A stretch of DNA of 43,545 nt from Thiobacillus sp. (GTDB lineage Bacteria; Pseudomonadota; Gammaproteobacteria; Burkholderiales; Thiobacillaceae). Of the stretch, positions 1 to 8,955 are shown in pieces (position 1 is the first letter of the stretch; each line of letters starts with the position of its first letter). Below the pieces are notes generated by a model. That model saw only the letters and a list, made by a program, of their open reading frames with translations, ran no database searches and was not told the origin of the DNA. The position numbers were made by a program, and so were the translations under genes. The stretch is from NCBI GenBank assembly GCA_016124745.1, contig WGNC01000038.1, positions 1-43,545 of the forward strand, in the 5' to 3' direction.

Positions 1-140
1 AGATGGTGATGCCTGGCGACAACGTCAGCATCAAGGTATCGCTGATTCAGCCGATCGCCATGGATGAAGGTCTGCGTTTTGCCATCCGCGAAGGCGGTCG
101 TACCGTCGGCGCAGGCGTCGTCGCCAAGATCGAAGAGTAA
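1..140 (+). CDS. tuf: Elongation factor Tu, C-terminal end (partial)
   Basis: Only the last 45 codons are present (first full codon at 3, stop TAA 138-140). They read through MVMPGDN and [18 protein letters not shown], the signature end of EF-Tu domain III. EF-Tu is the GTPase that carries aminoacyl-tRNA to the ribosomal A site in the cytoplasm. The gene lies 6 nt upstream of rpsJ, as expected where the str operon (rpsL-rpsG-fusA-tuf) runs into the S10 operon. The 5' part is outside the window, so the start and GTPase domain cannot be judged. Confidence 0.97.
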   Translation, partial: MVMPGDNVSIKVSLIQPIAMDEGLRFAIREGGRTVGAGVVAKIEE

Positions 141-146
141 GCACAA

Positions 147-455
147 ATGACAAACCAAAAAATCCGCATCCGCCTGAAGGCCTTCGACTACAAACTGATC
201 GACCAGTCCGCGCTCGAAATCGTCGAAACGGCAAAGCGTACCGGCGCTGTTGTCAAAGGTCCGGTTCCGTTGCCGACCTCGATAGAACGATTTGACGTGT
301 TGCGTTCACCGCACGTGAACAAGGCTTCGCGAGACCAGTTTGAAATTCGTACCCATCGCCGCCTGATGGACATCATGGATCCGACGGACAAAACGGTCGA
401 TGCGCTGATGAAGCTGGATCTGCCCGCTGGCGTGGACGTCGAAATCAAGTTGTAA
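147..455 (+). CDS. rpsJ: 30S ribosomal protein S10 (NusE)
   Basis: The 102-residue protein matches S10 (103 aa in E. coli) end to end. It starts [18 protein letters not shown] and carries the loop signature [19 protein letters not shown] and the THRRL/IMDPT segments. S10 sits in the head of the 30S subunit and, as NusE, pairs with NusB on boxA in transcription antitermination; a boxA occurs at the other end of this window. The gene follows tuf by 6 nt, so it is very probably cotranscribed with it. A promoter-like sequence begins inside its last codons. Confidence 0.98.
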   Translation: MTNQKIRIRLKAFDYKLIDQSALEIVETAKRTGAVVKGPVPLPTSIERFDVLRSPHVNKASRDQFEIRTHRRLMDIMDPTDKTVDALMKLDLPAGVDVEIKL

Positions 456-478
456 AAAGTGGGCGGCGCAAGTATAAT
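450..478 (+). promoter_or_regulatory. Candidate promoter for rplC onward, -10 in a hairpin loop
   Basis: TTGTAA (450-455, overlapping the rpsJ stop), a 17-nt spacer and a perfect TATAAT (473-478) form a sigma70-type promoter. An exact 7-bp inverted repeat, GGGCGGC (461-467) and GCCGCCC (479-485), flanks the -10, which lies in the 11-nt loop. In read-through RNA from tuf this would fold as a GC-rich hairpin, without a U-run. The rest of the 125-nt gap holds a smaller stem closed by a C(UUCG)G tetraloop (543-556). It could be a promoter, an attenuating structure or both. Confidence 0.6.
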
Positions 479-580
479 GCCGCCCCTTCAGTTGCAATAA
501 AAGTCGCCGGTCAATAGTAATCGGCACCTACAACCCTCGTTGGCGGCTTCGGCTGCTGGCTAGAGATAGGAAATACGAAA

Positions 581-1225
581 ATGGGTATTGGGCTCGTTGG
601 CCGCAAGGTCGGCATGACCCGCATTTTCACGGAGAACGGAGCATCCGTTCCCGTCACAGTGCTGGAAATGTCAAACAATCGTGTGACGCAGGTGCGCACG
701 TCAGAAAATGATGGTTATTCGGCCGTGCAGGTTGCCTATGGTGCCCGCCGCAATAGCCGTGTCAGTAAATCGGAAGCCGGACATTACGCCAAGGCGGGTG
801 TGGACGCGGGTGAGTTGATGCGCGAGTTTCGCGTGCCTTCAGAAATCGCTGCGCAATACCAGCCGGGTGCCGCTGTGTCGGTTGAACTGTTCCAGGCCGG
901 GCAGAAGGTCGACGTGACCGGTGTGACGCAGGGCAAGGGCTTTGCGGGCACCATCAAGCGACATAACTTCAAGTCGCAGCGTGCCACGCACGGCAACTCC
1001 CGTTCGCATAACGTGCCGGGTTCCATCGGGATGGCGCAGGACCCTGGTCGTGTTTTTCCGGGCAAGCGTATGTCCGGCCATATGGGAGCAGTCACCTGTA
1101 CCAAGCAGAATCTTGAAGTCGTGCGGGTTGATCTGGAACGCGGCTTGGTCCTCTTGAAAGGTGCTGTGCCGGGCTCGAAGGGTGGTCATGTTGTGGTGCG
1201 CCCGGCAGTGAAAGGGGGTGCCTAA
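581..1225 (+). CDS. rplC: 50S ribosomal protein L3
   Basis: The 214-residue protein is close to the usual 209-212 aa. It starts [15 protein letters not shown] and carries the L3 signature [16 protein letters not shown] followed by [11 protein letters not shown] and [11 protein letters not shown]3 is an early 50S assembly protein whose long loop reaches the peptidyl-transferase centre. The [10 protein letters not shown] segment contains the glutamine that PrmB methylates in enteric L3. It is the first gene after the 125-nt gap, and its stop overlaps the rplD start by one base (TAATG), pointing to translational coupling. Confidence 0.98.
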   Translation: MGIGLVGRKVGMTRIFTENGASVPVTVLEMSNNRVTQVRTSENDGYSAVQVAYGARRNSRVSKSEAGHYAKAGVDAGELMREFRVPSEIAAQYQPGAAVSVELFQAGQKVDVTGVTQGKGFAGTIKRHNFKSQRATHGNSRSHNVPGSIGMAQDPGRVFPGKRMSGHMGAVTCTKQNLEVVRVDLERGLVLLKGAVPGSKGGHVVVRPAVKGGA

Positions 1226-1842
1226 TGGATTTGACCGTTATCGACGAACGCGGCCAGCAGGTGACCAGTGTCGTTGCGTCCGATGAAACATTCGGCCGCG
1301 ACTACAATGAAGCGCTGGTCCATCAGGTTGTAACAGCCTTTCAGGCCAATGCGCGCAGTGGAAATCGTGCCCAGCAGACGCGTGCCGAAGTGACTGCCTC
1401 CACGCATAAGCCCTGGCGCCAAAAGGGCACCGGCCGCGCGCGTTCAGGTCGGACTTCGAGCCCGATCTGGCGTGGGGGTGGCGTTGCGCACCCGAACAAA
1501 GCGAACGAGAACTTCACCCATAAAGTGAACCGAAAAATGTATCGCGCTGGTCTGGCGACCATCCTTTCTCAGCTTGCACGTGAGGGCAAACTGAAGGTTG
1601 TGGAGAGCCTCGGTGTCGATTCTCCCAAGACCAAGTTTCTTGCTGGCAAGTTGAAATCGATGGGTTATGGCAAGGTCATGATCATTGCGGATAGCGTGGA
1701 TGACAATCTGTGGTTGTCGTCACGTAATCTGCCGAACGTCTATGTCGTGGAGCCGCATCAGGCCGACCCCTGGAGTCTGGTCAAGTTTGGAAACGTGCTG
1801 ATCACCAAGGCGGCGGTCAAGCAGTTTGAGGAGATGGTGTGA
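1225..1842 (+). CDS. rplD: 50S ribosomal protein L4
   Basis: The 205-residue protein has the L4 hallmark [18 protein letters not shown] in its exit-tunnel loop, followed by [10 protein letters not shown], and a normal length. L4 binds domain I of 23S rRNA and lines the exit tunnel. In E. coli it also represses its own S10 operon by attenuation and translational control. Whether that happens here is unknown, because the leader would have to lie in the rpsJ-rplC gap rather than upstream of rpsJ. Both the start and the stop overlap the neighbouring genes by single bases. Confidence 0.98.
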   Translation: MDLTVIDERGQQVTSVVASDETFGRDYNEALVHQVVTAFQANARSGNRAQQTRAEVTASTHKPWRQKGTGRARSGRTSSPIWRGGGVAHPNKANENFTHKVNRKMYRAGLATILSQLAREGKLKVVESLGVDSPKTKFLAGKLKSMGYGKVMIIADSVDDNLWLSSRNLPNVYVVEPHQADPWSLVKFGNVLITKAAVKQFEEMV

Positions 1843-2147
1843 TGCGTGAGATTAGTCAAGAGCGTTTGCTCAAAGTCATCCTCGCGCCTGTGATCTCGGA
1901 AAAGAGTACGCGCGTGGCCGACAAGTTGAATCAGGTTGTATTTCGCGTGTTGCCCGATGCCACCAAGCAGGAAATAGGCGCAGCTGTTGCGAGCCTGTTC
2001 AAGGTTGAAGTGACGGGTGTGCAGGTGCTGAACGTCAAGGGCAAAGTCAAGCGCTCCGGTCGTGTCATGGGTCGCCGTGACAACTGGAAAAAGGCGTATG
2101 TCACCCTCAAGCAGGGTCAGGACATCGACTTCGCGTCCGGTCAGTAA
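1842..2147 (+). CDS. rplW: 50S ribosomal protein L23
   Basis: About 101 residues with [18 protein letters not shown] near the start and a C-terminal [13 protein letters not shown], both typical of L23. L23 sits at the exit of the polypeptide tunnel and docks trigger factor, SRP and SecY. ATG at 1842 is preferred because GAGGAG (1828-1833) lies 8 nt upstream and the start overlaps the rplD stop (TGATG). A GTG at 1839 would add one residue but leaves only 5 nt from the ribosome-binding site. Confidence 0.96.
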   Translation: MREISQERLLKVILAPVISEKSTRVADKLNQVVFRVLPDATKQEIGAAVASLFKVEVTGVQVLNVKGKVKRSGRVMGRRDNWKKAYVTLKQGQDIDFASGQ

Positions 2148-2158
2148 GGGAGAAAAAC

Positions 2159-2986
2159 ATGGCACTGATTAAAGTCAAACCCACCTCTGCCGGTCGCCGC
2201 TCGGTCGTTAAGGTTGTAACTTCGGGCCTGCATAAAGGCAAGCCCGTGGCAGCCTTGCTGGAGCCTCAAAAGCGCGGGTCGGGTCGCAACAACAATGGAC
2301 ATATCACGGTTCGCCACAAGGGTGGCGGCCACAAGCAGCATTACCGCGTGGTGGATTTTCGTCGCACCAAGGATGGCGTGCCTGCCAAGGTTGAGCGTCT
2401 TGAATATGACCCGAACCGTTCCGCGCATCTTGCATTGCTGTGTTATGCCGATGGTGAACGCCGCTACATTATCGCGCCGAGAGGTGTCGATGTGGGGGCG
2501 CAACTGGTAAGTGGTATCGAGGCGCCCATCAAGGTGGGTAACTGCTTGCCTTTGCGTGGCATTCCGGTGGGTAGCACGGTGCATTGCATCGAGATGATGC
2601 CTGGCAAGGGTGCGCAGATCGCGCGTTCTGCCGGCACCTCCGCCCAATTATTGGCGCGCGAAGGCAGTTATGCCCAGTTGCGTCTGCGCTCGGGCGAAAT
2701 CCGCAAGGTTCACGTTGACTGTCGCGCCACGCTGGGCGAGGCTGGTAACGAAGAGCACAGCCTGCGTTCAATCGGCAAAGCCGGTGCAAACCGCTGGCGT
2801 GGCATTCGCCCGACCGTTCGCGGTGTGGTAATGAACCCTTGCGATCACCCGCACGGTGGTGGCGAAGGAAAAACTGCAGCGGGCCGTCATCCGGTCAGCC
2901 CGTGGGGCACGCCGACCAAAGGCTATCGTACCCGCAGTAACAAGCGCACCTCCAACATGATCGTCCGCCGCCGTAACGCGCGCTGA
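2159..2986 (+). CDS. rplB: 50S ribosomal protein L2
   Basis: The 275-residue protein has the N-terminal OB-like and SH3-like parts of L2 ([19 protein letters not shown], then [14 protein letters not shown]). Its C-terminal signature [20 protein letters not shown] includes the conserved histidine and glycine loop near the peptidyl-transferase centre. L2 is a primary 23S rRNA-binding protein needed for subunit association. AGGGAG lies just ahead of the start. The gene sits 11 nt after rplW in the standard S10 order. Confidence 0.98.
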   Translation: MALIKVKPTSAGRRSVVKVVTSGLHKGKPVAALLEPQKRGSGRNNNGHITVRHKGGGHKQHYRVVDFRRTKDGVPAKVERLEYDPNRSAHLALLCYADGERRYIIAPRGVDVGAQLVSGIEAPIKVGNCLPLRGIPVGSTVHCIEMMPGKGAQIARSAGTSAQLLAREGSYAQLRLRSGEIRKVHVDCRATLGEAGNEEHSLRSIGKAGANRWRGIRPTVRGVVMNPCDHPHGGGEGKTAAGRHPVSPWGTPTKGYRTRSNKRTSNMIVRRRNAR

Positions 2987-3001
2987 TTGAGGTAGAAAGA
3001 T

Positions 3002-3277
3002 ATGGCACGTTCAATTAAAAAAGGCCCGTTCGTAGATGGGCATCTGCTGAAGAAGATTGAAGCCGTCCGCGGCTCCAATGACAAGCGCCCAGTGAAGACC
3101 TGGTCGCGTCGTTCAACCGTGTTGCCTGACTTTATCGGGCTGACAATTGCGGTTCACAACGGCCGTCAGCACGTGCCTGTGTTTGTGACTGAAAACATGG
3201 TCGGGCACAAACTGGGTGAATTCTCCCTGACGCGCACCTTCAAGGGTCACGTTGCGGATAAGAAGGCGAAGAAATAA
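3002..3277 (+). CDS. rpsS: 30S ribosomal protein S19
   Basis: The 91-residue protein starts [15 protein letters not shown] and contains the S19 signature [19 protein letters not shown] followed by GHKLGEFS. S19 forms a complex with S13 in the head of the 30S subunit and touches the A-site finger bridge. Length and all landmarks are normal. It is 15 nt downstream of rplB and 10 nt upstream of rplV, within one transcription unit. Confidence 0.98.
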   Translation: MARSIKKGPFVDGHLLKKIEAVRGSNDKRPVKTWSRRSTVLPDFIGLTIAVHNGRQHVPVFVTENMVGHKLGEFSLTRTFKGHVADKKAKK

Positions 3278-3287
3278 GGAGCGCATG

Positions 3288-3617
3288 ATGGAAGTTTCTG
3301 CAATTTTGCGTGGTACGCGCCTGTCCGCACAGAAGGGCCGGCTGGTTGCAGACCAGGTCCGGGGTCTACGTGTCGAGAGCGCATTGAATATACTGGCATT
3401 CAGCCCCAAAAAGGGAGCTGGCATTATCAAGAAGGTGCTTGAGTCGGCGATTGCCAACGCCGAGCACAATGAGGGTGCCGATATTGACACCCTGAAAGTA
3501 AAGACGATCTACGTAGATCAGGGCGCGGTGCTGAAGCGCTTTACCGCCCGTGCCAAAGGGCGCGGCAACCGTATTAGCAAGCCGACTTGTCACATTACCG
3601 TGACAGTTGGGGATTAA
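3288..3617 (+). CDS. rplV: 50S ribosomal protein L22
   Basis: 109 residues starting [20 protein letters not shown], with [20 protein letters not shown] and the C-terminal RAKGRGNRI hairpin. L22 contacts all 23S rRNA domains and its beta-hairpin lines the exit tunnel beside L4. The start at 3288 fits best because AAGGAG (3276-3281) lies 6 nt upstream. An ATG at 3285 would add one methionine with a tight 3-nt spacing. Reading further upstream would overlap rpsS and is not supported. Confidence 0.96.
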   Translation: MEVSAILRGTRLSAQKGRLVADQVRGLRVESALNILAFSPKKGAGIIKKVLESAIANAEHNEGADIDTLKVKTIYVDQGAVLKRFTARAKGRGNRISKPTCHITVTVGD

Positions 3618-3626
3618 GGAAGCGCA

Positions 3627-4331
3627 ATGGGACAAAAAATACATCCAATCGGTTTCCGCCTTGGTGTTCAGCGTATCTGGACTGCGAAGTGGTATGGTTC
3701 AAACCGTAATTTTGCTAGCACTCTGCTGGAAGACATCAAGGTTCGCGACTTCCTGAAGAAAAAGCTTGCTCACGCTTCCGTTTCCAAGGTGCTGATCGAG
3801 CGTCCGGCTAAAAATGCACGCATTACCATTTTCAGCGGTCGCCCGGGTGTTGTCATTGGCAAGGAGGGTGAAGACATCGAAGTTCTGAGAAATGAGCTTT
3901 CGCGCCTGATGACTGTGCCGGTCCACGTCAATATCGAAGAGATACGCAAACCGGAAACGGATGCGCAAATCATTGCTGACGGGATCGCACAACAGCTTGA
4001 AAAGCGCGTGATGTTCCGGCGAGCAATGAAGCGTGCAATGCAGAATGCAATGCGCTTGGGTGCGCAGGGCATCAAGATCATGAGTGCTGGCCGTTTGAAC
4101 GGTGCGGAAATTGCACGTACCGAATGGTATCGCGAGGGGCGTGTACCTTTGCACACCCTGCGTGCTGAGATCGATTATGGCTTTTCCGAGGCGAAGACCA
4201 CCTACGGCATCATCGGAATCAAGGTGTGGGTATACAAGGGCGATGCGCTGAACCGTGGCGATCAGCCTGCAGTCGCAGAGCAGGAAAAGCGCGGCAAGAA
4301 ACCAGGAGTGAAACATGCTGCAGCCAGCTAG
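3627..4331 (+). CDS. rpsC: 30S ribosomal protein S3
   Basis: The 234-residue protein has a KH type II domain (roughly residues 40-110, with [15 protein letters not shown] as the GxxG loop) and a C-terminal S3 domain ([21 protein letters not shown], then [13 protein letters not shown]). S3 helps form the mRNA entry tunnel with S4 and S5. The 3' end overlaps the start of rplP by 17 nt, so the last residues of S3 (GVKHAAAS) are encoded over the L16 start region. That overlap suggests coupled translation. Confidence 0.98.
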   Translation: MGQKIHPIGFRLGVQRIWTAKWYGSNRNFASTLLEDIKVRDFLKKKLAHASVSKVLIERPAKNARITIFSGRPGVVIGKEGEDIEVLRNELSRLMTVPVHVNIEEIRKPETDAQIIADGIAQQLEKRVMFRRAMKRAMQNAMRLGAQGIKIMSAGRLNGAEIARTEWYREGRVPLHTLRAEIDYGFSEAKTTYGIIGIKVWVYKGDALNRGDQPAVAEQEKRGKKPGVKHAAAS

Positions 4332-4731
4332 AAGAAAATTCCGCAAGGAGCAGAAAGGCCGCAACACGGGTCTGGCGACCCGCGGCGCCAACGTCAGTTT
4401 TGGCGACTTTGGTCTGAAGGCCGTAGGTCGTGGTCGGTTGACTGCGCGTCAAATTGAAGCCGCACGTCGCGCGATGACGCGTCACATCAAGCGCGGTGGT
4501 CGCATCTGGATTCGCATCTTTCCGGACAAGCCCATTTCGCGTAAGCCTGCCGAAGTGCGGATGGGTAACGGCAAAGGTGCGCCTGAATATTATGTGGCTG
4601 AAATTCAGCCGGGCAAGGTGTTGTACGAGATGGATGGTGTAAACGAAGAACTGGCGCGCGAAGCGTTCCGTCTGGCGGCAGCAAAACTGCCGATTGCGAC
4701 AACCTTCGTCACCCGCATGATCGGGAGCTAA
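4315..4731 (+). CDS. rplP: 50S ribosomal protein L16
   Basis: The 138-residue protein starts [16 protein letters not shown] and carries the L16 signatures [20 protein letters not shown] and [21 protein letters not shown]16 sits near the A site of the 50S subunit. Its conserved arginine in the RMGNGKG segment is the residue hydroxylated by YcfD in enterics. AGGAG (around 4303) inside rpsC serves as the ribosome-binding site. The stop TAA (4729-4731) abuts or overlaps the rpmC start. Confidence 0.98.
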   Translation: MLQPARRKFRKEQKGRNTGLATRGANVSFGDFGLKAVGRGRLTARQIEAARRAMTRHIKRGGRIWIRIFPDKPISRKPAEVRMGNGKGAPEYYVAEIQPGKVLYEMDGVNEELAREAFRLAAAKLPIATTFVTRMIGS

Positions 4732-4733
4732 TG

Positions 4734-4928
4734 ATGAATACGAAAGATATGCGCGGCAAAAGTGCCGCTGAATTGAAGCAGGAACTTGAGTCCCTGTTGC
4801 GTGCCCACTTCGCTTTGCGGATGCAGGTGGCTACACAACAATCCAACAAAACTGCCGACCTGGGCAAGCTTCGCAGCGATATTGCGCGGGTCAAGACCAT
4901 TATGCGCGAGAAGGCGGATCAAGCATGA
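4734..4928 (+). CDS. rpmC: 50S ribosomal protein L29
   Basis: A 64-residue helical protein starting [20 protein letters not shown] with the family motif [16 protein letters not shown]29 is a two-helix protein next to L23 at the tunnel exit. Two adjacent ATGs are possible. The one at 4734 lies 6 nt from GGGAG (4723-4727) and is preferred; the one at 4731 overlaps the rplP stop by one base and is an acceptable alternative. The stop overlaps the rpsQ start (ATGA). Confidence 0.95.
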   Translation: MNTKDMRGKSAAELKQELESLLRAHFALRMQVATQQSNKTADLGKLRSDIARVKTIMREKADQA

Positions 4929-5188
4929 CTGAAGTCAAGAAGATGGTTCGCACGTTGACTGGGCGTGTGGTGAGCGACAAGATGAACAAGACGGTGACGG
5001 TACTGGTTGAGCGTCGAGTCAAGCATCCGGTTATCGGCAAGGTGATACGCCTGTCGAAGAAGTACCATGCACACGATGAAAACAATGAGTTTCATGAGGG
5101 TGACATGGTTCAGATCGAGGAGTCGCGCAAGTTGTCGCGAACCAAGGCGTGGACGGTCAGCAAATTACTCGAGCGCGCACGCGTTTAA
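4925..5188 (+). CDS. rpsQ: 30S ribosomal protein S17
   Basis: The 87-residue OB-fold protein has [18 protein letters not shown] and [20 protein letters not shown], followed by [12 protein letters not shown], which are the S17 signatures. S17 is a primary 16S rRNA binder in the 30S body. It starts by 4-nt overlap with rpmC and ends the S10-like block. A 169-nt gap with a promoter-like sequence follows, as in genomes where the spc operon begins at rplN. Confidence 0.97.
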   Translation: MTEVKKMVRTLTGRVVSDKMNKTVTVLVERRVKHPVIGKVIRLSKKYHAHDENNEFHEGDMVQIEESRKLSRTKAWTVSKLLERARV

Positions 5189-5191
5189 GGC

Positions 5192-5220
5192 TTGCATGAC
5201 GTTCAAAGACCCGGTATAGT
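5192..5220 (+). promoter_or_regulatory. Candidate promoter of the rplN (spc-like) unit
   Basis: TTGCAT (5192-5197), a 17-nt spacer and TATAGT (5215-5220) lie just after the rpsQ stop. The -10 is good; the -35 keeps only TTG. Initiation would occur near 5227, giving a leader of about 130 nt before rplN. This is the natural place for an spc-operon promoter, although in E. coli the same promoter is preceded by a terminator that I do not see here. Confidence 0.5.
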
Positions 5221-5230
5221 GCTTGGTTTT

Positions 5231-5357
5231 CCGGTTGGTGAGCCGGTTGGATTAAGTCCGGTTCGCCGACTCAAGTAATCCCGCTCAAAGCGGGCTTTCT
5301 CCCGAACGGGATCCAAAACTGGCCACCGCGTTGGTGGATAAAGTTGGAGGCAAATAA
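5231..5357 (+). promoter_or_regulatory. Structured leader before rplN
   Basis: The leader holds three CCGGTT copies at 12-15 nt spacing (from about 5231) and a 6-bp hairpin, CCCGCT-CAA-AGCGGG (5280-5294), followed by CTTTCT. It also holds CCCGAACGGG (5301-5310) and a CCACC/GGTGG hairpin (5323-5337) ending 8 nt before the GGAGG ribosome-binding site (5346-5350). No U-rich terminator is present. The arrangement could serve r-protein autoregulation, but I cannot match it to a known S8 or L14 site. Confidence 0.4.
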
Positions 5358-5726
5358 ATGATTCAGATGCAGTCCGTATTGGACGTGGCAGACAACACTG
5401 GTGCGCGCTCAGTCATGTGCATCAAGGTGCTGGGCGGCAGTCATCGCCGCTATGCAAGTGTGGGCGACATTATCAAGGTTACGATCAAGGATGCGGCGCC
5501 ACGTGGTCGTGTGAAGAAGGGCGATGTATACAATGCCGTTGTGGTGCGCACCGCCAAGGGTGTTCGCCGTCCGGATGGTTCGCTCGTGCGCTTTGATGGT
5601 AATGCCGCCGTATTGCTTAACAACAAATTAGAGCCGATCGGCACCCGTATCTTTGGGCCGGTCACCCGTGAGTTGCGTACCGAGAAGTTCATGAAGATCG
5701 TCTCGCTTGCGCCCGAGGTTCTGTGA
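5358..5726 (+). CDS. rplN: 50S ribosomal protein L14
   Basis: The 122-residue protein (same length as in other bacteria) starts [16 protein letters not shown] and has the signature [16 protein letters not shown] and the C-terminal [19 protein letters not shown]14 is a beta-barrel protein at the 50S interface and forms bridges to helix 14 of 16S rRNA. GGAGG lies 7 nt ahead of the start. It is the first gene after the structured leader and is followed by rplX at 9 nt. Confidence 0.98.
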   Translation: MIQMQSVLDVADNTGARSVMCIKVLGGSHRRYASVGDIIKVTIKDAAPRGRVKKGDVYNAVVVRTAKGVRRPDGSLVRFDGNAAVLLNNKLEPIGTRIFGPVTRELRTEKFMKIVSLAPEVL

Positions 5727-5735
5727 GAGGGAATC

Positions 5736-6059
5736 ATGGCACGTATTCTTAAAAGCGATCAGGTGATCGTCCTGACGGGTAAAGACAAAGGCAAGCGCGG
5801 TGTCGTGCTGCGTGTGCTGGATGATGGTCATGTGGTGGTTGAGGGCGTGAACCGGGTCAAGAAACACCAGAAGCCCAATCCCATGCGCAATGTCCAGGGC
5901 GGAATTGTTGAAAAAGAGATGCCGATTCAGGCTTCCAATGTCGCATTGTTCAATGTCGGCACGCAGAAAGCGGATCGTGTCGGTTACAAAGTGCTGGAGG
6001 ACGGGCGCAAGGTTCGCGTTTACAAGTCCAATGGCGAAATGGTTGACGCACAGGGGTAA
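5736..6059 (+). CDS. rplX: 50S ribosomal protein L24
   Basis: The 107-residue protein has the KOW motif near its N-terminus ([20 protein letters not shown]) and [14 protein letters not shown], both hallmarks of bacterial L24. L24 is an assembly initiator that binds the 5' end of 23S rRNA. It is separated from rplE by only 2 nt. The rplX-rplE junction is where S8 binds in the E. coli spc operon to repress translation; I could not confirm an S8-type stem here by eye. Confidence 0.97.
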   Translation: MARILKSDQVIVLTGKDKGKRGVVLRVLDDGHVVVEGVNRVKKHQKPNPMRNVQGGIVEKEMPIQASNVALFNVGTQKADRVGYKVLEDGRKVRVYKSNGEMVDAQG

Positions 6060-6061
6060 TC

Positions 6062-6601
6062 ATGGCGCGTTTTCAAGAATTTTATCGTGAATCGGTTGTG
6101 CCAAAGCTGGTTGAGCAGTTTGGCTACAAGTCTGTCATGGAAGTCCCGCGCATCCAGAAGATCACCCTGAACATGGGTGTTGGTGAGGCGGTGGCCGACA
6201 AAAAGGTGATGGATCATGCGGTCTCGGACATGCAGAAAATTGCCGGTCAGAAGCCTGTGGTCACTAAGTCCAAGAAGTCCATCGCGGGCTTCAAGATACG
6301 CGACAACTACCCGGTGGGATGCATGGTCACGTTGCGCCGTGCTCAAATGTTTGAGTTTCTGGATCGTCTCGTCTCCGTGGCTATGCCCCGTATTCGTGAC
6401 TTTCGTGGTGTTTCGGGAAAATCCTTTGATGGCCGGGGCAACTACAACATGGGCGTGAAGGAACAGATCATTTTCCCTGAGATCGAATACGACAAGATTG
6501 ATGCGTTGCGTGGAATGAACATCACGATCACCACCACCGCCAAGACTGACGATGAAGCGCGGGCTCTGCTTGCCGCCTTCAGTTTCCCGTTCAAGAATTG
6601 A
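6062..6601 (+). CDS. rplE: 50S ribosomal protein L5
   Basis: The 179-residue protein has the L5 signatures [19 protein letters not shown] and [16 protein letters not shown] and the C-terminal [16 protein letters not shown]5 binds 5S rRNA with L18 and contacts the P-site tRNA in the central protuberance. The length equals the E. coli protein. It lies 2 nt after rplX and 7 nt before rpsN. Confidence 0.98.
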   Translation: MARFQEFYRESVVPKLVEQFGYKSVMEVPRIQKITLNMGVGEAVADKKVMDHAVSDMQKIAGQKPVVTKSKKSIAGFKIRDNYPVGCMVTLRRAQMFEFLDRLVSVAMPRIRDFRGVSGKSFDGRGNYNMGVKEQIIFPEIEYDKIDALRGMNITITTTAKTDDEARALLAAFSFPFKN

Positions 6602-6608
6602 GGTAGGC

Positions 6609-6914
6609 ATGGCCAAGGTATCCTTGATTAATCGTGAAGAAAAGCGCGCGCGCATGGTGAAGAAATATGCTGCCAAGCGTGCTGAGCTCAAGGCTTTAAT
6701 CGCCAACGTGAAAACCAGCGATGAAGATCGCATGGCCGCGTACAAGACATTGCAGGAACTTCCACGCAACTCCAGCCCGGTGCGGCAGCGAAATCGCTGT
6801 CAGTTGACCGGTCGGCCACGTGGTGTGTTCAGCAAGTTTGGCCTGGCGCGCGGCAAGTTGCGTGAGTATGCGATGCGGGGCGAGATCCCGGGCATCGTCA
6901 AGGCAAGCTGGTAA
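6609..6914 (+). CDS. rpsN: 30S ribosomal protein S14 (long, zinc-free form)
   Basis: 101 residues starting [20 protein letters not shown], ending [20 protein letters not shown] and a short tail. This is the long zinc-independent S14: the CxxC pairs of the short form are absent (the only cysteine is in [10 protein letters not shown]). S14 assembles late in the 30S head. ATG 6609 follows AGGTAGGC. Reading upstream would run into rplE and is not supported. Confidence 0.97.
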   Translation: MAKVSLINREEKRARMVKKYAAKRAELKALIANVKTSDEDRMAAYKTLQELPRNSSPVRQRNRCQLTGRPRGVFSKFGLARGKLREYAMRGEIPGIVKASW

Positions 6915-6926
6915 GGGGTAGACGAT

Positions 6927-7322
6927 ATGAGTATGAGTGATCCCATCGCGGACATGCTGACCCGCATCCGCAATGCGCAATCGGTCGAAAAAGCCGCTGT
7001 TACGATGCCTTCTTCGAAGGTGAAGGTGGCTATCGCCAAAGTGCTGAAAGACGAGGGTTACATTGAAGACTTCGCCGTTCGTGGAGAGGCTGGCAAGCCA
7101 GAACTCGAGTTGCAGCTTAAGTATTACGCCGGACGCCCTGTAATCGAGCGCATCGAGCGCGTTAGCAAGCCTGGCCTGCGCATCTACAAGGGCGCCGAGG
7201 AGCTGCCGCGCGTGATGAATGGCTTGGGTGTCGCCATAGTGTCCACATCGAGCGGTGTGATGACTGATCGCCATGCGCGTGCCAAGGGCGTGGGTGGTGA
7301 AGTCCTGTGCGTCGTAGCGTAA
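6927..7322 (+). CDS. rpsH: 30S ribosomal protein S8
   Basis: The 131-residue protein has [18 protein letters not shown] at the start and the C-terminal signature [21 protein letters not shown]8 is a central-domain 16S rRNA binder and, in E. coli, the translational repressor of the spc operon. ATG 6927 is preferred over the in-frame ATG at 6933 because AGGGG (6914-6918) then lies 8 nt away. Gene order and spacing (12 nt on either side) are standard. Confidence 0.98.
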   Translation: MSMSDPIADMLTRIRNAQSVEKAAVTMPSSKVKVAIAKVLKDEGYIEDFAVRGEAGKPELELQLKYYAGRPVIERIERVSKPGLRIYKGAEELPRVMNGLGVAIVSTSSGVMTDRHARAKGVGGEVLCVVA

Positions 7323-7334
7323 AGGGGAGCGGAT

Positions 7335-7865
7335 ATGTCACGTGTAGCCAATAATCCCATTACGTTGCCGAAGGGCGTCGATGTGTCGCTGGGAAGCGCA
7401 ATTTCGGTGAAGGGTCCGCTGGGCTCGATGAGCCAGGCAATGTCAAATGACGTTGCCGTCGCGCTGAATGACGGTGTCATGACCTTTGCGCCTAGAAGCG
7501 AAAGTGTTCAGGCGAATGCGATGGCCGGGACCATGCGTGCGCTGGTCAACAACATGGTGCAGGGTGTGTCCAAGGGTTTCGAGAAAAAGCTAACGCTGGT
7601 CGGGGTGGGTTATCGTGCCCAGGCGCAAGGCGATGCGCTCAATCTGACGCTGGGATTCTCTCATCCGGTTGTTCACAAGATGCCGGCAGGGGTCAAGGTA
7701 GAGACTCCGACCCAGACTGAAATTGTGATCAAGGGTATTGATCGTCAGGCAGTTGGGCAGGTAGCCGCCGATGTTCGTGCATATCGTCCGCCTGAGCCTT
7801 ATAAGGGCAAGGGTGTACGTTACAGCGACGAAGTGGTTATCAAGAAAGAGACCAAGAAGAAATAA
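7335..7865 (+). CDS. rplF: 50S ribosomal protein L6
   Basis: The 176-residue protein has two tandem L6 alpha-beta domains, the second carrying the signature [16 protein letters not shown] at the C-terminus. Earlier landmarks are [19 protein letters not shown] and LGFSHPV. L6 sits near the sarcin-ricin loop and the GTPase-binding region of the 50S subunit. AAAGGGGAGC precedes the start. It is followed after 16 nt by rplR. Confidence 0.98.
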   Translation: MSRVANNPITLPKGVDVSLGSAISVKGPLGSMSQAMSNDVAVALNDGVMTFAPRSESVQANAMAGTMRALVNNMVQGVSKGFEKKLTLVGVGYRAQAQGDALNLTLGFSHPVVHKMPAGVKVETPTQTEIVIKGIDRQAVGQVAADVRAYRPPEPYKGKGVRYSDEVVIKKETKKK

Positions 7866-7881
7866 GGCTTAAGGACAGATA

Positions 7882-8235
7882 ATGAACACCAAGCAATCAC
7901 GGATTCGCAGAGCGCGCAAAACCCGCGCCAAAATCGCGGCCGTCAAGGCGATTCGCCTGGCAATTCACCGCACCAACAGCCATATCTATGCCCAGATTAT
8001 TTCGGCGGATGGCGGTACCGTCATAACCAGTGCATCTTCGAATGACAAGGAGATGCGTGGTCAGGTGGCCAACGGTGGGAACGTGGCCGCGGCGACAGCG
8101 GTAGGCAAGCGCCTGGCTGAGAAAGCCAAGGGTTTGGGAATTGAAAAAGTGGCCTTTGACCGAGCTGGCTTCAAGTTTCATGGGCGCGTTGAAGCCCTGG
8201 CTGAAGCGGCTCGCGAAGGCGGTTTGGTATTTTAA
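7882..8235 (+). CDS. rplR: 50S ribosomal protein L18
   Basis: The 117-residue protein matches the usual length. It has a basic N-terminal tail ([10 protein letters not shown]), the core [20 protein letters not shown] and the C-terminal [21 protein letters not shown]18 binds 5S rRNA together with L5 and brings it into the 50S subunit. The position between rplF and rpsE is canonical. Confidence 0.98.
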   Translation: MNTKQSRIRRARKTRAKIAAVKAIRLAIHRTNSHIYAQIISADGGTVITSASSNDKEMRGQVANGGNVAAATAVGKRLAEKAKGLGIEKVAFDRAGFKFHGRVEALAEAAREGGLVF

Positions 8236-8250
8236 CGAGGCAGAATCAAG

Positions 8251-8766
8251 ATGGCCCGTACAGCACCTACGAGTAACGAAGAGCGCGGCGACGGCTTGCG
8301 CGAGAAGATGATCTCGATCAACCGTGTCACCAAAGTGGTGAAGGGGGGTCGCATTATGGGGTTTGCAGCGCTGACCGTTGTTGGCGATGGCGATGGTGGC
8401 ATCGGCATGGGCAAAGGCAAGTCCCGTGAGGTTCCGGTTGCAGTCCAGAAGGCGATGGAAGAAGCGCGTCGCAGGCTGGTCAAGATCAACCTCAAGAATG
8501 GCACATTCCATCATACGGTGGTAGGTCAGCACGGTGCATCGCGCGTGCTGATTCAACCTGCATCTGAAGGTACCGGGATCATCGCGGGTGGCGCAATGCG
8601 TGCCGTATTTGAGGTCATGGGCGTGCAGAACGTTCTGGCCAAATGCCTGGGTTCGACCAATCCTTACAACGTCGTGCGAGCTACGATTGACGGACTGATG
8701 AAAATGTCGACGCCGTCGGATATTGCGGCCAAGCGCGGCAAGTCTGTCGAAGACATCACGGGGTAA
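8251..8766 (+). CDS. rpsE: 30S ribosomal protein S5
   Basis: The 171-residue protein has the double-stranded-RNA-binding-like N-terminal domain with the signature [20 protein letters not shown] and [20 protein letters not shown]. The C-terminal domain has [19 protein letters not shown]5 works with S4 in decoding accuracy and mRNA helicase activity at the entry channel. Loop residues of the spectinomycin-binding region (KVVKGGR) are present. It is 3 nt upstream of rpmD. Confidence 0.98.
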   Translation: MARTAPTSNEERGDGLREKMISINRVTKVVKGGRIMGFAALTVVGDGDGGIGMGKGKSREVPVAVQKAMEEARRRLVKINLKNGTFHHTVVGQHGASRVLIQPASEGTGIIAGGAMRAVFEVMGVQNVLAKCLGSTNPYNVVRATIDGLMKMSTPSDIAAKRGKSVEDITG

Positions 8767-8769
8767 GCC

Positions 8770-8955
8770 ATGAGCGAGCTGAAAAGAATCAAGGTGACGC
8801 TGGTCAAGAGTCTGATCGGTACCAAGGCACCACATCGTGCCTGTGTGCGTGGACTCGGTTTGCGTCGGATGCATCATACGGTAGAGGTGCTGGATACGCC
8901 GGAAAACCGCGGGATGATTACCAAGGTCGCCTATCTGGTGAAGTGCGAGGCTTAA
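8770..8955 (+). CDS. rpmD: 50S ribosomal protein L30
   Basis: A 61-residue protein with [20 protein letters not shown] and [20 protein letters not shown], the short bacterial L30 pattern. L30 is a small alpha-beta protein on the 50S surface near 5S rRNA. Its stop TAA is directly followed by the rplO ATG with no spacer, and it starts 3 nt after rpsE. Confidence 0.97.
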   Translation: MSELKRIKVTLVKSLIGTKAPHRACVRGLGLRRMHHTVEVLDTPENRGMITKVAYLVKCEA

